NCBI GenBank assembly: GCA_024635655.1
Contig: JAGXIL010000062.1
Span: forward strand, 1 to 64,000
DNA from: Gillisia sp.
GTDB lineage: Bacteria > Bacteroidota > Bacteroidia > Flavobacteriales > Flavobacteriaceae
DNA length: 64,000 nucleotides
Direction of reading: 5' to 3'
In this document: piece by piece, positions 55,630-64,000 of the stretch
How positions within the stretch are numbered: position 1 is the stretch's first letter
How the letters are laid out: the number at the start of each line of letters is the position of its first letter
Program-made: the position numbers and the translations under genes
The notes under the pieces: generated by a model
Database searches by the model: none
Seen by the model: the letters and a program-made list of their open reading frames with translations, nothing else
Told to the model about the DNA's origin: nothing

Positions 55630-57027
55630 ATGTATCACTTAAAAACATCATATAAAAAATTACTTGCTGATACTATTACTCCGGTAAGTGTATATTTAAA
55701 GATCAGGGATAAATATCCCAACAGTCTTTTGCTGGAAAGCAGTGATTATCACGCCAGCGACAATAGTTTTTCCTACATCTGCTGCAATCCAATTGCATAT
55801 CTAAAGGCAGAAAACGAAATTCTTACCGAATCCTATCCTGACGGCAGCATCAACAAAACTGAAATAACTTCTGATATTAATATCCCCGAGAGGATACAGG
55901 AATACTCCAGGCAATTCAAAACTGAAAATGCCTCCTTTAAATTTATCAACAACGGGCTGTTTGGTTATATCGCTTATGACGGAGTTAAATATTTTGAAAA
56001 AATAGAGATCAACAACAAAAAGAAAGGTAACCTGGAAATACCCGACTTTTATTATGCCGTATACCAAAACATTATTGCCATCAACCATTTCAATAACGAA
56101 GCATATATTTTTGACCACAATTACAATGCTGCCAGTAATCTGGAAGAAATTGAGCAATTGCTAAAGGTAAAAAATTTCGCCACTTATAACTTCCAGAGAC
56201 AAAATGAACCTGTTTCCAATCTTACAGATCAGGATTACCGCGACCAGGTGAAATTAGGAAAAAAGCATTGCCAGCGGGGAGATGTTTTTCAGCTGGTGCT
56301 TTCCCGCAGATTTTCTCAGGCTTTTAAAGGAGATGAATTCAACGTTTACCGTTCTCTTCGAAGTGTAAACCCCTCTCCTTACCTATTCTATTTTGACTAC
56401 GGAAATTTCAAGATCTTCGGAAGTTCTCCGGAAGCTCAGCTTGTTGTAAAAGGAGATCAGGCAGAAATTCATCCAATTGCCGGAACCTTCAGACGTACAG
56501 GAAATGATGAAGAAGATGCCGTACTTGCCAAAAAGCTAGCAGGCGATGAAAAAGAGAATGCGGAGCATGTGATGCTGGTTGATCTCGCCCGGAATGACCT
56601 AAGCCGCCACAGTAGCAATGTTAAAGTTGAAAAATATAGGGAAACGCAATTCTTCTCGCACGTGATACATTTAGTAAGTAAAGTAACAGGGGTGAAAAAC
56701 AAAAACACGGGCACCATGCAGGTTGTGGCAGACACTTTTCCTGCGGGCACATTAAGTGGAGCACCTAAACACAGTGCGATGACCCTTATTGAGAAATATG
56801 AAAATGTTAATCGAAGTGCCTATGGCGGAGCAATTGGTTTTATGGATTTTGACGGAAACTTCAATCACGCCATTATCATACGCTCTTTTGTAAGTAAGAA
56901 CCACCATTTGCATTATCAGGCGGGTGCAGGAATTGTATCTGAATCAAATGAAGAAAATGAATTACAGGAAGTTTATAATAAATTGGGAGCATTAACAAAA
57001 GCCCTGGAACTGGCGGAAGACATTTAA
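55630..57027 (+). CDS. trpE: Anthranilate synthase component I
   Basis: 465 residues; makes anthranilate from chorismate with ammonia from TrpG. Features: SLLLESSDYHASDNSFSYIC (N-terminal feedback site with ESS), DVFQLVLSRRF, GSSPEAQLVVKG, IHPIAGTFRRTGNDEEDA, MLVDLARNDL, and TFPAGTLSGAPKHSAM. Complete. First structural gene of trpEGDCFBA. Confidence 0.97.
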   Translation: MYHLKTSYKKLLADTITPVSVYLKIRDKYPNSLLLESSDYHASDNSFSYICCNPIAYLKAENEILTESYPDGSINKTEITSDINIPERIQEYSRQFKTENASFKFINNGLFGYIAYDGVKYFEKIEINNKKKGNLEIPDFYYAVYQNIIAINHFNNEAYIFDHNYNAASNLEEIEQLLKVKNFATYNFQRQNEPVSNLTDQDYRDQVKLGKKHCQRGDVFQLVLSRRFSQAFKGDEFNVYRSLRSVNPSPYLFYFDYGNFKIFGSSPEAQLVVKGDQAEIHPIAGTFRRTGNDEEDAVLAKKLAGDEKENAEHVMLVDLARNDLSRHSSNVKVEKYRETQFFSHVIHLVSKVTGVKNKNTGTMQVVADTFPAGTLSGAPKHSAMTLIEKYENVNRSAYGGAIGFMDFDGNFNHAIIIRSFVSKNHHLHYQAGAGIVSESNEENELQEVYNKLGALTKALELAEDI

Positions 57028-57056
57028 CAACTTACTACCCTTCATCAGGGTGGAAA

Positions 57057-57755
57057 ATGACGAAGAAAATGAACGAAATAAAAAGTAATAATCCTGAAAG
57101 ACCCGGTGAACAGGAAATTAAGACCGGGCCATCTGTACTGGTCATAGACAATTACGACTCCTTTGTGTATAATCTTGTCCATTATCTGGAAGAAATGGAA
57201 TGCCGGGTAACGGTTTGCAGAAATAATGAGATAAATCTTGAAGATGTAGCTCAATATGATAAGATCCTGCTCTCCCCCGGCCCCGGAATTCCTGATGAAG
57301 CCGGACTTCTAAAAGCTATTGTGGCAGAATATGCTCCCACTAAAAGCATTCTTGGAGTGTGCCTGGGACAACAAGCTATAGGAGAAGTTTTTGGAGGCAA
57401 ACTGATTAATCTGGAATCGGTATATCATGGCATTGCCACTAAGATCAATTTATTTGTTGATGACGAAATTTTATTTGATGGACTGGAGCAGGAGTTTGAA
57501 GTTGGCCGATATCATTCCTGGGTAGTAGATAAGGAATTACCAGATTGTCTTCAGGCAACATCTTATGATGTAAACGGGCAGGTGATGTCTTTACGCCACA
57601 AAGAATATGACGTAAGAGGCGTGCAGTTTCATCCGGAATCGGTATTAACTCCAGACGGTAAAAAAATGATCCGGAACTGGGTTCTTGGAATTAAGAATCT
57701 TTCTTCTACCACAGATAAAACGGAAATAGGATCTCAAATAAAAACTGAAGTTTAA
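57057..57755 (+). CDS. trpG: Anthranilate synthase component II
   Basis: Glutamine amidotransferase subunit. 232 residues; the usual start VLVIDNYDSFVYNLVHYLEEME is preceded by ~25 extra residues (MTKKMNEIKSNNPERPGEQEIKTG). Catalytic Cys in LGVCLGQQAIGEVFGG, and HPESVLTPDG holds the His/Glu. 29 bases after trpE. The N-terminal extension is either real or a start further in (ATG at 57069). Confidence 0.95.
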   Translation: MTKKMNEIKSNNPERPGEQEIKTGPSVLVIDNYDSFVYNLVHYLEEMECRVTVCRNNEINLEDVAQYDKILLSPGPGIPDEAGLLKAIVAEYAPTKSILGVCLGQQAIGEVFGGKLINLESVYHGIATKINLFVDDEILFDGLEQEFEVGRYHSWVVDKELPDCLQATSYDVNGQVMSLRHKEYDVRGVQFHPESVLTPDGKKMIRNWVLGIKNLSSTTDKTEIGSQIKTEV

Positions 57756-57803
57756 CACCAAAAATCTCCTAAACCGCTTCTACAAAGAGCAGCAGGATTT
57801 TCT

Positions 57804-58796
57804 ATGAAACAATTACTAAACAGACTTATCAATCACGAAACTATTTCTAAGGCCGAAGCACGGGAGGCCCTGGTTAATATTTCCAACGGAGAATATAACG
57901 AGAGCCAGATTGCAGCTTTTCTAACAGTTTATATGATGCGAAGTATCACTATTGAAGAACTGGAAGGATTCCGGGACGCGCTTCTTGAGCTTTGCCTTGC
58001 AGTTGATCTTAAAGATTACGCTCCGGTAGATCTATGCGGCACCGGTGGGGATGGAAAAGACACTTTTAATATATCTACAGTTTCATCTTTTATCACTGCA
58101 GGAGCCGGAGTTCCTGTTGCAAAACATGGAAATTACGGCGTTTCCTCAGTGAGTGGAAGTTCCAATGTGATGGAGTACCTGGGAATAAAGTTTAGCGATG
58201 ATGTCGCTTTTTTGGAAAAATGTATAGATAAAGCAGGAATATGTATTTTACACGCTCCCCTATTTCATCCTGCCATGAAAAATGTGGCACCTATTAGAAA
58301 ATCCCTTGCCGTAAAAACCTTTTTTAATATGTTGGGACCCATGGTAAATCCGGCATTTCCCAAAAATCAACTGGTGGGGGTATTTAGCCTGGAACTTGCA
58401 AGGATGTACGGATATCTTTATCAGAATACCGATAAAAATTTCACCATCCTTCATGCCTTAGACGGTTATGATGAAATTTCACTTACCTGTCCCGCCAAAA
58501 CCATCTCTAATAAAACTGAAGGAATGCTTGAAGCTTCAGATTTTGGAGTTGAACCATTAAAAGAATCTGAAATTGAGGGTGGAGGTTCTATCGAATCATC
58601 AGCTAGAATTTTTCTGAATATTTTGAAGGGAAAAGGAACACAACCTCAGCAGGACGTGGTATGCGCTAATGCCGGAATGGCCATCGCCACAGCACAAGAT
58701 CTTTCTCCCAAAGAAGGATTTGAGAAAGCCCGGGAATCACTAAAGTCCGGAAAGGCATTAAGATCTTTAGAGAAATTACAGGAATTTAGCCGATAA
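57804..58796 (+). CDS. trpD: Anthranilate phosphoribosyltransferase
   Basis: 330 residues; attaches PRPP to anthranilate. DLCGTGGDGKDTFNIST (PRPP loop), AKHGNYGVSSVSGSSNVMEYLG, and FHPAMKNVAPIRKSLAVKTFFNMLGPMVNP. Complete, 48 bases after trpG. Confidence 0.97.
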   Translation: MKQLLNRLINHETISKAEAREALVNISNGEYNESQIAAFLTVYMMRSITIEELEGFRDALLELCLAVDLKDYAPVDLCGTGGDGKDTFNISTVSSFITAGAGVPVAKHGNYGVSSVSGSSNVMEYLGIKFSDDVAFLEKCIDKAGICILHAPLFHPAMKNVAPIRKSLAVKTFFNMLGPMVNPAFPKNQLVGVFSLELARMYGYLYQNTDKNFTILHALDGYDEISLTCPAKTISNKTEGMLEASDFGVEPLKESEIEGGGSIESSARIFLNILKGKGTQPQQDVVCANAGMAIATAQDLSPKEGFEKARESLKSGKALRSLEKLQEFSR

Positions 58797-58833
58797 TTTT
58801 AAGGAAAATAAAAACAGGCTATAAAATACAGGA

Positions 58834-59619
58834 ATGAATATTTTAGATAAAATCATAGCAGATAAAAGAAAGGAAGTCGCTCTTAAAAAGCAACTGATCT
58901 CCTCAAGGGATCTTACCAGATTTCCGCTATTTGAAAGAAAAACAACCTCCTTATCCAATGCCCTAAAAAGCAGTAAATCGGGAATCATAGCAGAACATAA
59001 AAGAAGATCCCCCTCAAAATCGGTAATTAACCAGGACCTGAATGTTCAGGATGTGGCAAGGGGTTATCAAAAAGCAGGAGTTTGCGGAATGTCCGTACTT
59101 ACAGACGCAAAATATTTTGGGGGCTCCTTAGATGATCTTATTCTGGCCAGGGCATCTGTTAATACACCTTTATTGAGGAAAGAATTCATTATTGATGAAT
59201 ATCAACTTCTAGAAGCTAAGGCAAACGGAGCAGATGTGATCCTACTTATTGCTGCGGTTCTTAGTAGGGATGAGATAAAAAAGTTATCCCAGTTTGCGCA
59301 GAGTCTACATCTGGAGGTGCTTCTGGAAGTTCATAACCTGGAGGAGCTTGAGAAATCTTTAATGCCAAGCCTGGATATGTTGGGAGTGAATAACAGGAAT
59401 CTGAAGAATTTCGAAGTGAATACAAATATTAGCAAAGTGCTTTCTGAAAATATTCCTTCAGAATTTGTAAAAGTTTCTGAAAGCGGTATAAGTACTGTAG
59501 AAGTAATAGAAGATCTAAAAAAATATGGCTACCGCGGCTTTTTGATCGGGGAAAATTTTATGAGAACCAATGATCCCGGAAAAAACGCGGCAGAGTTTAT
59601 TGCACAATTAGAAAAATAA
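58834..59619 (+). CDS. trpC: Indole-3-glycerol-phosphate synthase
   Basis: 261 residues; TIM barrel. ILDKIIADKRKEVALKKQ at the N-terminus, IIAEHKRRSPSKSVI, SVLTDAKYFGGS, LLRKEFIIDEYQLLEA, NNRNLKNFEVN and SESGIST. Complete; overlaps trpF by one base. Confidence 0.97.
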   Translation: MNILDKIIADKRKEVALKKQLISSRDLTRFPLFERKTTSLSNALKSSKSGIIAEHKRRSPSKSVINQDLNVQDVARGYQKAGVCGMSVLTDAKYFGGSLDDLILARASVNTPLLRKEFIIDEYQLLEAKANGADVILLIAAVLSRDEIKKLSQFAQSLHLEVLLEVHNLEELEKSLMPSLDMLGVNNRNLKNFEVNTNISKVLSENIPSEFVKVSESGISTVEVIEDLKKYGYRGFLIGENFMRTNDPGKNAAEFIAQLEK

Positions 59620-60329
59620 TGCAGGAAATATCGTCTACATATCCCCCAGAAGCAAGCCCGATAAAGATAAAAATCTGCGGAATGGGAGCTCCTGAAAACA
59701 TTCTGGATGTCGCTTCTTTGAATCCGGATTATCTGGGCTTTATTTTTTATCCCGATTCACCTCGAAATTTTGAAACGGAAATTCCGGAATTACCAGGCAG
59801 CATTAAAAAGACTGGTGTATTTGTAGATGCATCATTGGAATTCATTCTTAATAAAGTCGAACAATATAATTTTCAGGCCCTTCAGTTACACGGAAAGGAA
59901 TCTGCAGAATTTTGTAAAGTATTAAGAGACAGTTTAAAACAAAGGGATGCTGCTTCAGAAATAGAGATTATTAAGGTGTTTTCTGTCAAAGACGAATTTA
60001 ATTTCAGCAGATTGAAAGGATATGAAGGTCAGGTAGATTTCTTTTTATTTGATACCAAAGGAAAAAACAAAGGCGGAAACGGATATACATTTGACTGGAA
60101 GATCCTGAAAGATTACCCTTCCACTACTCCGTTCTTTTTGAGTGGCGGAATTGGATTGGAGGAATTAGAAAGTATTAGGAAATTTATCTCTGTTTTCCAT
60201 AAAAATGGAAAAGAACATCTTTTATATGCTGTTGACATAAACAGCAAATTTGAATTAGCACCGGGAGAAAAGAATATTGAAGATTTAAATAAATTTAGCA
60301 ATAGTTTAAAGGGTTTACAGCCCATTTAG
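59619..60329 (+). CDS. trpF: Phosphoribosylanthranilate isomerase
   Basis: 236 residues; Amadori rearrangement in Trp synthesis. KIKICGMGAPENI (catalytic Cys), YLGFIFYPDSPRNF, GVFVDASLEFIL, LQLHGKESAEFC, and FLFDTKGKNKGGNG with the catalytic Asp. The enzyme is a separate protein, not fused to TrpC. One-base overlap with trpC. Confidence 0.95.
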   Translation: MQEISSTYPPEASPIKIKICGMGAPENILDVASLNPDYLGFIFYPDSPRNFETEIPELPGSIKKTGVFVDASLEFILNKVEQYNFQALQLHGKESAEFCKVLRDSLKQRDAASEIEIIKVFSVKDEFNFSRLKGYEGQVDFFLFDTKGKNKGGNGYTFDWKILKDYPSTTPFFLSGGIGLEELESIRKFISVFHKNGKEHLLYAVDINSKFELAPGEKNIEDLNKFSNSLKGLQPI

Positions 60330-60416
60330 TTGGAAATTCCGCCGTTTTCTTATCAGCCTTAACCAAGATTTATTGAAAAGGAAAGAAATATAAATACGAA
60401 TAAAATACAAAGTACA

Positions 60417-61610
60417 ATGTCAAATACGATGACTTATCAGGCTAATGAGAAGGGGTACTATGGAGATTTTGGGGGTGCATATATTCCCGAGATGCTTTAC
60501 CCCAATGTAGAAGAGTTGCGCTCGCAATATCTTGACATTATGAAAGAGGAATCATTTCAGAAAGAATTTAATTACTTGCTCAGGGAATATGTAGGCCGCC
60601 CCACTCCGCTTTATTTAGCAGAACGTTTCAGCCAAAAATACCAAACGAAGATTTATCTAAAAAGGGAGGATCTTTGCCATACCGGTGCACACAAAGTGAA
60701 CAATACCGTAGGGCAGATATTAATGGCAAAACGCCTTGGCAAGAACAGGATCATTGCTGAAACCGGAGCAGGGCAACACGGAGTTGCCACGGCAACTGTA
60801 TGTGCATTGATGGGCATAGAATGCATTGTATATATGGGCGAAGTAGATATTGAGCGACAGGCACCAAACGTAGCAAGGATGAAAATGCTTGGAGCAACAG
60901 TTGTACCTGCCAAATCGGGTAGCCGCACGTTAAAAGACGCCACCAATGAAGCTATTAGAGACTGGATCAACAATCCTGTCAATACTCATTATATAATTGG
61001 TTCTGTGGTTGGGCCGCACCCCTATCCGGATATGGTAGCGCGATTTCAGGCGGTAATTTCTGAAGAAATAAAGGTTCAGCTTAAGGAAAAAGAAGGGCGT
61101 GAAAATCCTGATCATGTTGTGGCCTGTGTTGGAGGTGGAAGTAATGCCGCAGGAGCATATTTTCATTTTCTGGATAATCCCGATGTTGGGATCATAGCTG
61201 TTGAAGCTGCGGGAAAAGGGATCTATACCGGGGAAAGTGCCGCGACCTCAGCTTTGGGAAAAGAAGGTATTATTCACGGAAGCAAAACCTTGCTTATGCA
61301 AACGGAAGATGGGCAGATCACAGAACCCTATTCTATTTCTGCCGGACTGGACTATCCCGGAGTAGGTCCCATGCACGCCAATTTATTTAGAACAGGCCGC
61401 GGGGAATTTATTTCCATTACAGACGATGCCGCTATGAAGGCGGGGATGGAACTGGCAAAACTGGAAGGAATTATTCCGGCTATTGAAACTTCCCATGCGC
61501 TGGCCATATTTGAAGACAGAAAATTTAAAGAAGATGACATTGTGGTGGTTAATCTTTCCGGACGCGGAGATAAGGATCTAAGCACCTATATCGAATATTT
61601 TAATTTATAA
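60417..61610 (+). CDS. trpB: Tryptophan synthase subunit beta
   Basis: 397 residues; PLP enzyme joining indole to serine. [47 protein letters not shown] with the PLP Lys, [34 protein letters not shown], and [14 protein letters not shown]. Complete. Confidence 0.98.
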   Translation: MSNTMTYQANEKGYYGDFGGAYIPEMLYPNVEELRSQYLDIMKEESFQKEFNYLLREYVGRPTPLYLAERFSQKYQTKIYLKREDLCHTGAHKVNNTVGQILMAKRLGKNRIIAETGAGQHGVATATVCALMGIECIVYMGEVDIERQAPNVARMKMLGATVVPAKSGSRTLKDATNEAIRDWINNPVNTHYIIGSVVGPHPYPDMVARFQAVISEEIKVQLKEKEGRENPDHVVACVGGGSNAAGAYFHFLDNPDVGIIAVEAAGKGIYTGESAATSALGKEGIIHGSKTLLMQTEDGQITEPYSISAGLDYPGVGPMHANLFRTGRGEFISITDDAAMKAGMELAKLEGIIPAIETSHALAIFEDRKFKEDDIVVVNLSGRGDKDLSTYIEYFNL

Positions 61611-61665
61611 ATAATTTTAGCCTTTGCTATTTTTAATTGTGCAAAGACTATTTGATCATGTTATA

Positions 61666-62451
61666 ATGAACAGAATAAAACAGGCATTACAAAAAGACAA
61701 ACAGGGTAAAAAACTGTTATCTATATATTTTACCGCAGGTTATCCCCAACTCGATGACACCAAAAAAATCATTCAGGACCTGGAGAAAAGCGGCGTGGAT
61801 TTCATTGAAATCGGGCTTCCCTTTAGCGATCCGCTGGCCGATGGGCCAACGATCCAGGAAAGTTCTACCCGTGCTTTGAAGAACGGAATGACCACCAATC
61901 TTCTTTTTGAGCAGTTAAAGGATATCAGAGAGTCAGTAAATATTCCGTTGATCATGATGGGGTATTTTAATCCTATGCTACAATACGGGGTGGAAAAATT
62001 CTGCAAAAAATGCCGGGAAACCGGGATTGACGGATTAATCATACCGGACCTTCCGGTTGATGTTTACAACGAACAATACAAATCCATTTTTGAAAAGTAC
62101 GGATTGATCAATGTCTTTTTGATCACGCCACAAACTTCTGATGAAAGAATTCGATTTATTGATTCGGTTTCCAACGGATTTATTTATATGGTTAGCAGTG
62201 CCAGTGTCACAGGATCTACTAAAGGATTTGGAGAGGAGACCAAAGCCTATTTTAAAAGAATAGCCGCAATGGAGCTTGTAAATCCGCAAATTATAGGATT
62301 TGGAATAAGCGATCAGAAAACATTTCAGGATGCTACCAAATTTGCCAGCGGAGCGATAATAGGGAGTGCATTTGTCAAGCATTTAACCGTCAACGGTAGC
62401 GGTGGAACCTCCTCCTTTGTTAACTCCATACGCCCTTTAACAGGCTTTTAA
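61666..62451 (+). CDS. trpA: Tryptophan synthase subunit alpha
   Basis: 261 residues from ATG 61666 (MNRIKQALQKDKQGKKLLSIYFTAGYP). The open frame reaches back to 61624 but the extra 14 residues are outside the family start. Motifs: SGVDFIEIGLPFSDPLADGPTIQES with both catalytic acids, MGYFNPMLQYG, DGLIIPDLPV and MVSSASVTGSTKGF. Closes the trp operon. Confidence 0.96.
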   Translation: MNRIKQALQKDKQGKKLLSIYFTAGYPQLDDTKKIIQDLEKSGVDFIEIGLPFSDPLADGPTIQESSTRALKNGMTTNLLFEQLKDIRESVNIPLIMMGYFNPMLQYGVEKFCKKCRETGIDGLIIPDLPVDVYNEQYKSIFEKYGLINVFLITPQTSDERIRFIDSVSNGFIYMVSSASVTGSTKGFGEETKAYFKRIAAMELVNPQIIGFGISDQKTFQDATKFASGAIIGSAFVKHLTVNGSGGTSSFVNSIRPLTGF

Positions 62452-62503
62452 TATACTTTAAGGTTCTTATTTTTTATCTTTAGGAAACTTAAAATTGGAA
62501 ATT

Positions 62504-62653
62504 ATGGGACGTATAGATGATAAAAGAAGAACAAGGAAAGACGGAAAAGGTACTAAAGACCCTCTTAGTGTTACTGATATAGGAGACACAAGAAGGCCCA
62601 AAGATTTTGATGTTGACGAAAAAACAATAAAAGATCAACAAAATAAAAAATAG
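62504..62653 (+). CDS. Small basic/acidic protein, unknown
   Basis: 49 codons, starts MGRIDDKRRTRKDGKG, charge-rich, without membrane segment or recognised family. Its stop TAG is directly followed by the ATG of the bTHX gene, so the two appear to be translated together, which supports it being real. A TATCTTTA (-7-like) precedes it. Confidence 0.6.
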   Translation: MGRIDDKRRTRKDGKGTKDPLSVTDIGDTRRPKDFDVDEKTIKDQQNKK

Positions 62654-62788
62654 ATGGGTAAAGGAGATAAAAAAACCAAAAGAGGGAAAATTGCCCTTGG
62701 AACCAGTGGCCGATTAAGGCCTAAACGGAAAAAATTTAAGCTGAAACCCACCACTATGGCTCAACAGGATAAAAACGAATTACAGTAG
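62654..62788 (+). CDS. 30S ribosomal protein bTHX
   Basis: 44 codons: MGKGDKKTKRGKIALGTSGRL then RPKRKKFKLK. Matches the Thermus Thx pattern ([26 protein letters not shown]) found in Thermus and Bacteroidota small subunits, where it sits near the head of the 30S. A C-terminal extension of ~15 residues is present. Too short for ordinary ORF callers. It abuts the upstream 49-codon ORF and is convergent with the next gene. Confidence 0.85.
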   Translation: MGKGDKKTKRGKIALGTSGRLRPKRKKFKLKPTTMAQQDKNELQ

Positions 62789-62803
62789 TTTTTCCTGATA
62801 AAG

Positions 62804-63484
62804 TTAAAAATACCCTTTATACTGAAGGATCCTGAAATCAATAGTATTGAATTCAGGATCTTTTTGTTTCATATACTTATATGATTCAATTGCTCCTATT
62901 GCCCGGTTAGCAGAACCTGAGGGAGCAGTAAGGGAAACGGTATTGATCAACCTTCCGTCCAGAACAAACTGATGCACCCGCGGCACTTCATTGGATATCA
63001 CTTTTAACTTGATATCATCTTCAATTTGTTTTAGATGTCTTCTGAAAAAATATTCAGGTCCGTTTTTACTGTTGCCGCCGGTGAACAGCAGCGTATCGAC
63101 TTTTGGGTGATCACGGAGGATTTGTATCATATTTCTTAATTCCACCTGCTGCATTCCCAGATCTGAAGCATCTATTTTATCTCTGCGACTACTTTCTACC
63201 ATATCGCAGATGCCAATACCTCTTTTTCTTAAAAAATTTTCTCTCTGCTCAATGGCAAAGGCTGTATTCTCGAACGTAAGATTTAGATCAAACATCTTGT
63301 CCAGGATCACCCAAAGCATTCCATCCCTGCTTCCGTAGCAAAAATCTACATCTCTTTCTTTTAGTTCTCCGGTTGTAAAACGAGGAGGAGGTAAAGTGCC
63401 CACAATAAGTTTTGTAGCGTTTTCAGGAATGAACGGTTGATATGGATGTGTGTGATGAAATTTTAATTTTTCCGGCCTCTTCAT
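62804..63484 (-). CDS. Uracil-DNA-glycosylase-fold protein
   Basis: 226 residues. Segments TKLIVGTLPPPR near the N-terminus, the central IGICDMVESSRRDK and TLLFTGGNSKNGPEYFFRRHL, and TAPSGSANRAIGAIESYKYMK at the end resemble the UDG superfamily (motif A-like start and S-rich motif). Catalytic residues of known UDGs are not clearly present, so activity on uracil is uncertain. 11 bases after the pyruvate carboxylase stop. Confidence 0.8.
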   Translation of the reverse strand: MKRPEKLKFHHTHPYQPFIPENATKLIVGTLPPPRFTTGELKERDVDFCYGSRDGMLWVILDKMFDLNLTFENTAFAIEQRENFLRKRGIGICDMVESSRRDKIDASDLGMQQVELRNMIQILRDHPKVDTLLFTGGNSKNGPEYFFRRHLKQIEDDIKLKVISNEVPRVHQFVLDGRLINTVSLTAPSGSANRAIGAIESYKYMKQKDPEFNTIDFRILQYKGYF

Positions 63485-63495
63485 CTAAAACTATT

Positions 63496-64000
63496 TTACT
63501 TCATAACTACCACAAGATCATCTGAAAAAACCATTTCTCCTTCCGGAATAACCACCTTATCAATTTCTCCCTGCATATTTGAAGTTATAGTTGTTTCCAT
63601 TTTCATAGCTTCTATTATGAACAGTGGCTCATTCTTTTTAACCTCCTGTCCCGGCTTTACAAGAATACTCGCTAAAGATCCCTGCAAAGGTGCGCCTACA
63701 TGTTTTTCATTTGATTTGTCAACTTTGGTATGAGCCACTTTCACGACTTTAACAGATTTGTCCTGGACCTTCACTGCCCTGGTCTGTCCGTTCACTTTGA
63801 AAAACACATCCACCTTTCCATCTTCATCAACTTCCCCAATGGAAACCAGTTCCACAAGCAGCGTTTTTCCTCTATCCATTTCAATAATGATCTCTTCTCC
63901 CGGTTTTATGCCATAGAAACAATTCTTAGTTGGGATAGTGATCACATTGCCAAACTCCTTATGGTGGTTATAAGCATCTGTGTATACTTTAGGATATAAC
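63496..64000 (-). CDS. pyc: Pyruvate carboxylase, C-terminal part (runs off window)
   Basis: The frame is open to the window edge without a start; upstream of the nominal GTG at 63945 it reads YPKVYTDAYNHHKEFGNV, as in pyruvate carboxylase. In the window: the end of the carboxyltransferase/allosteric region (TKNCFYGIKPGEEIIIEMDRGKTL, FFKVNGQTRAVKVQDKSVKV), then the biotinyl domain with the biotin Lys in IIEAMKMETT. Reads to the normal C-terminus. Anaplerotic conversion of pyruvate to oxaloacetate. The short ORF alone is not a gene. Confidence 0.93.
   Translation of the reverse strand, partial: LYPKVYTDAYNHHKEFGNVITIPTKNCFYGIKPGEEIIIEMDRGKTLLVELVSIGEVDEDGKVDVFFKVNGQTRAVKVQDKSVKVVKVAHTKVDKSNEKHVGAPLQGSLASILVKPGQEVKKNEPLFIIEAMKMETTITSNMQGEIDKVVIPEGEMVFSDDLVVVMK

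Noticed and set aside
63496-63945. 149-codon biotinyl protein as a separate carrier
   Set aside because: The frame stays open to the window edge with pyruvate carboxylase sequence, so it is the C-terminus of a larger protein.

Overview
The window is chromosomal DNA of a low-GC member of the Bacteroidota, almost certainly a Flavobacteriaceae of the Gramella/Salegentibacter/Zunongwangia kind (the genus is inference). Support: repeated promoters of the Bacteroidota form TTG/TTTG-N19..21-TAnnTTTG, almost no Shine-Dalgarno sites, a type-B T9SS sorting domain, a MerR-crtI-crtB-crtZ carotenoid cluster, a split transketolase, SurA-like and FKBP-like lipoproteins, and a bTHX ribosomal protein gene. 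There is no phage, IS element or CRISPR array; gene content is mostly housekeeping with a few accessory blocks.

Layout. 1-1.19 kb: 5' end of a 16S rRNA gene on the minus strand, its long leader and four tandem promoters. 1.19-4.4 kb: thrS-infC-rpmI-rplT on plus, infC using an ATA start. 4.5-13.1 kb (minus): YjbQ-family enzyme, an amidohydrolase with no canonical start, a secreted protein of unknown role, dnaB, accA, EamA exporter, LptF/LptG permease, tgt. 13.2-15.2 kb: transketolase halves. 15.3-18.9 kb: OM barrel, FKBP/TSP3 lipoprotein, S4 protein, methyltransferase, phosphoribosyltransferase, aroK. 19.0-19.6 kb: two tRNA-Lys, one tRNA-Leu and a duplicated tRNA 3' end. 19.6-25 kb: T9SS cargo and the carotenoid operon headed by a CarH/LitR-like regulator. 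25-35.7 kb: TlpA thioredoxin, XRE-S24 regulator, a small ORF, aconitase, MoxR, parvulin chaperones, OmpH/Skp, guaB.

35.8-46.9 kb is the most interesting block. A ferric-iron ABC importer (fbpA-fbpB-fbpC order) and an HMG-CoA lyase lie next to a four-gene operon: DUF4856 lipoprotein, imelysin lipoprotein, an HTTM/vitamin-K-dependent gamma-carboxylase-like membrane protein, and a TonB-dependent receptor. A strong promoter with a perfect 12-bp palindrome between its -33 and -7 elements drives it. I read it as an iron (or metal) uptake system of unknown mechanism with a possible protein-carboxylation step.

46.9-54.1 kb: LysE exporter, pyrD, pepT, a decayed YdeI-family pseudogene, OM barrel, subtilisin-like lipoprotein, two rhodaneses. 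54.2-55.4 kb: a MarR regulator and yceI, each preceded by a matching TTTGTATA-type palindrome. 55.45-62.45 kb: a complete trpEGDCFBA operon preceded by an unannotated, nearly leaderless trpL leader peptide with three consecutive Trp codons and an intrinsic terminator. 62.5-64 kb: two tiny ORFs (the second is bTHX), a uracil-DNA-glycosylase-fold protein, and the C-terminus of pyruvate carboxylase running off the window edge.
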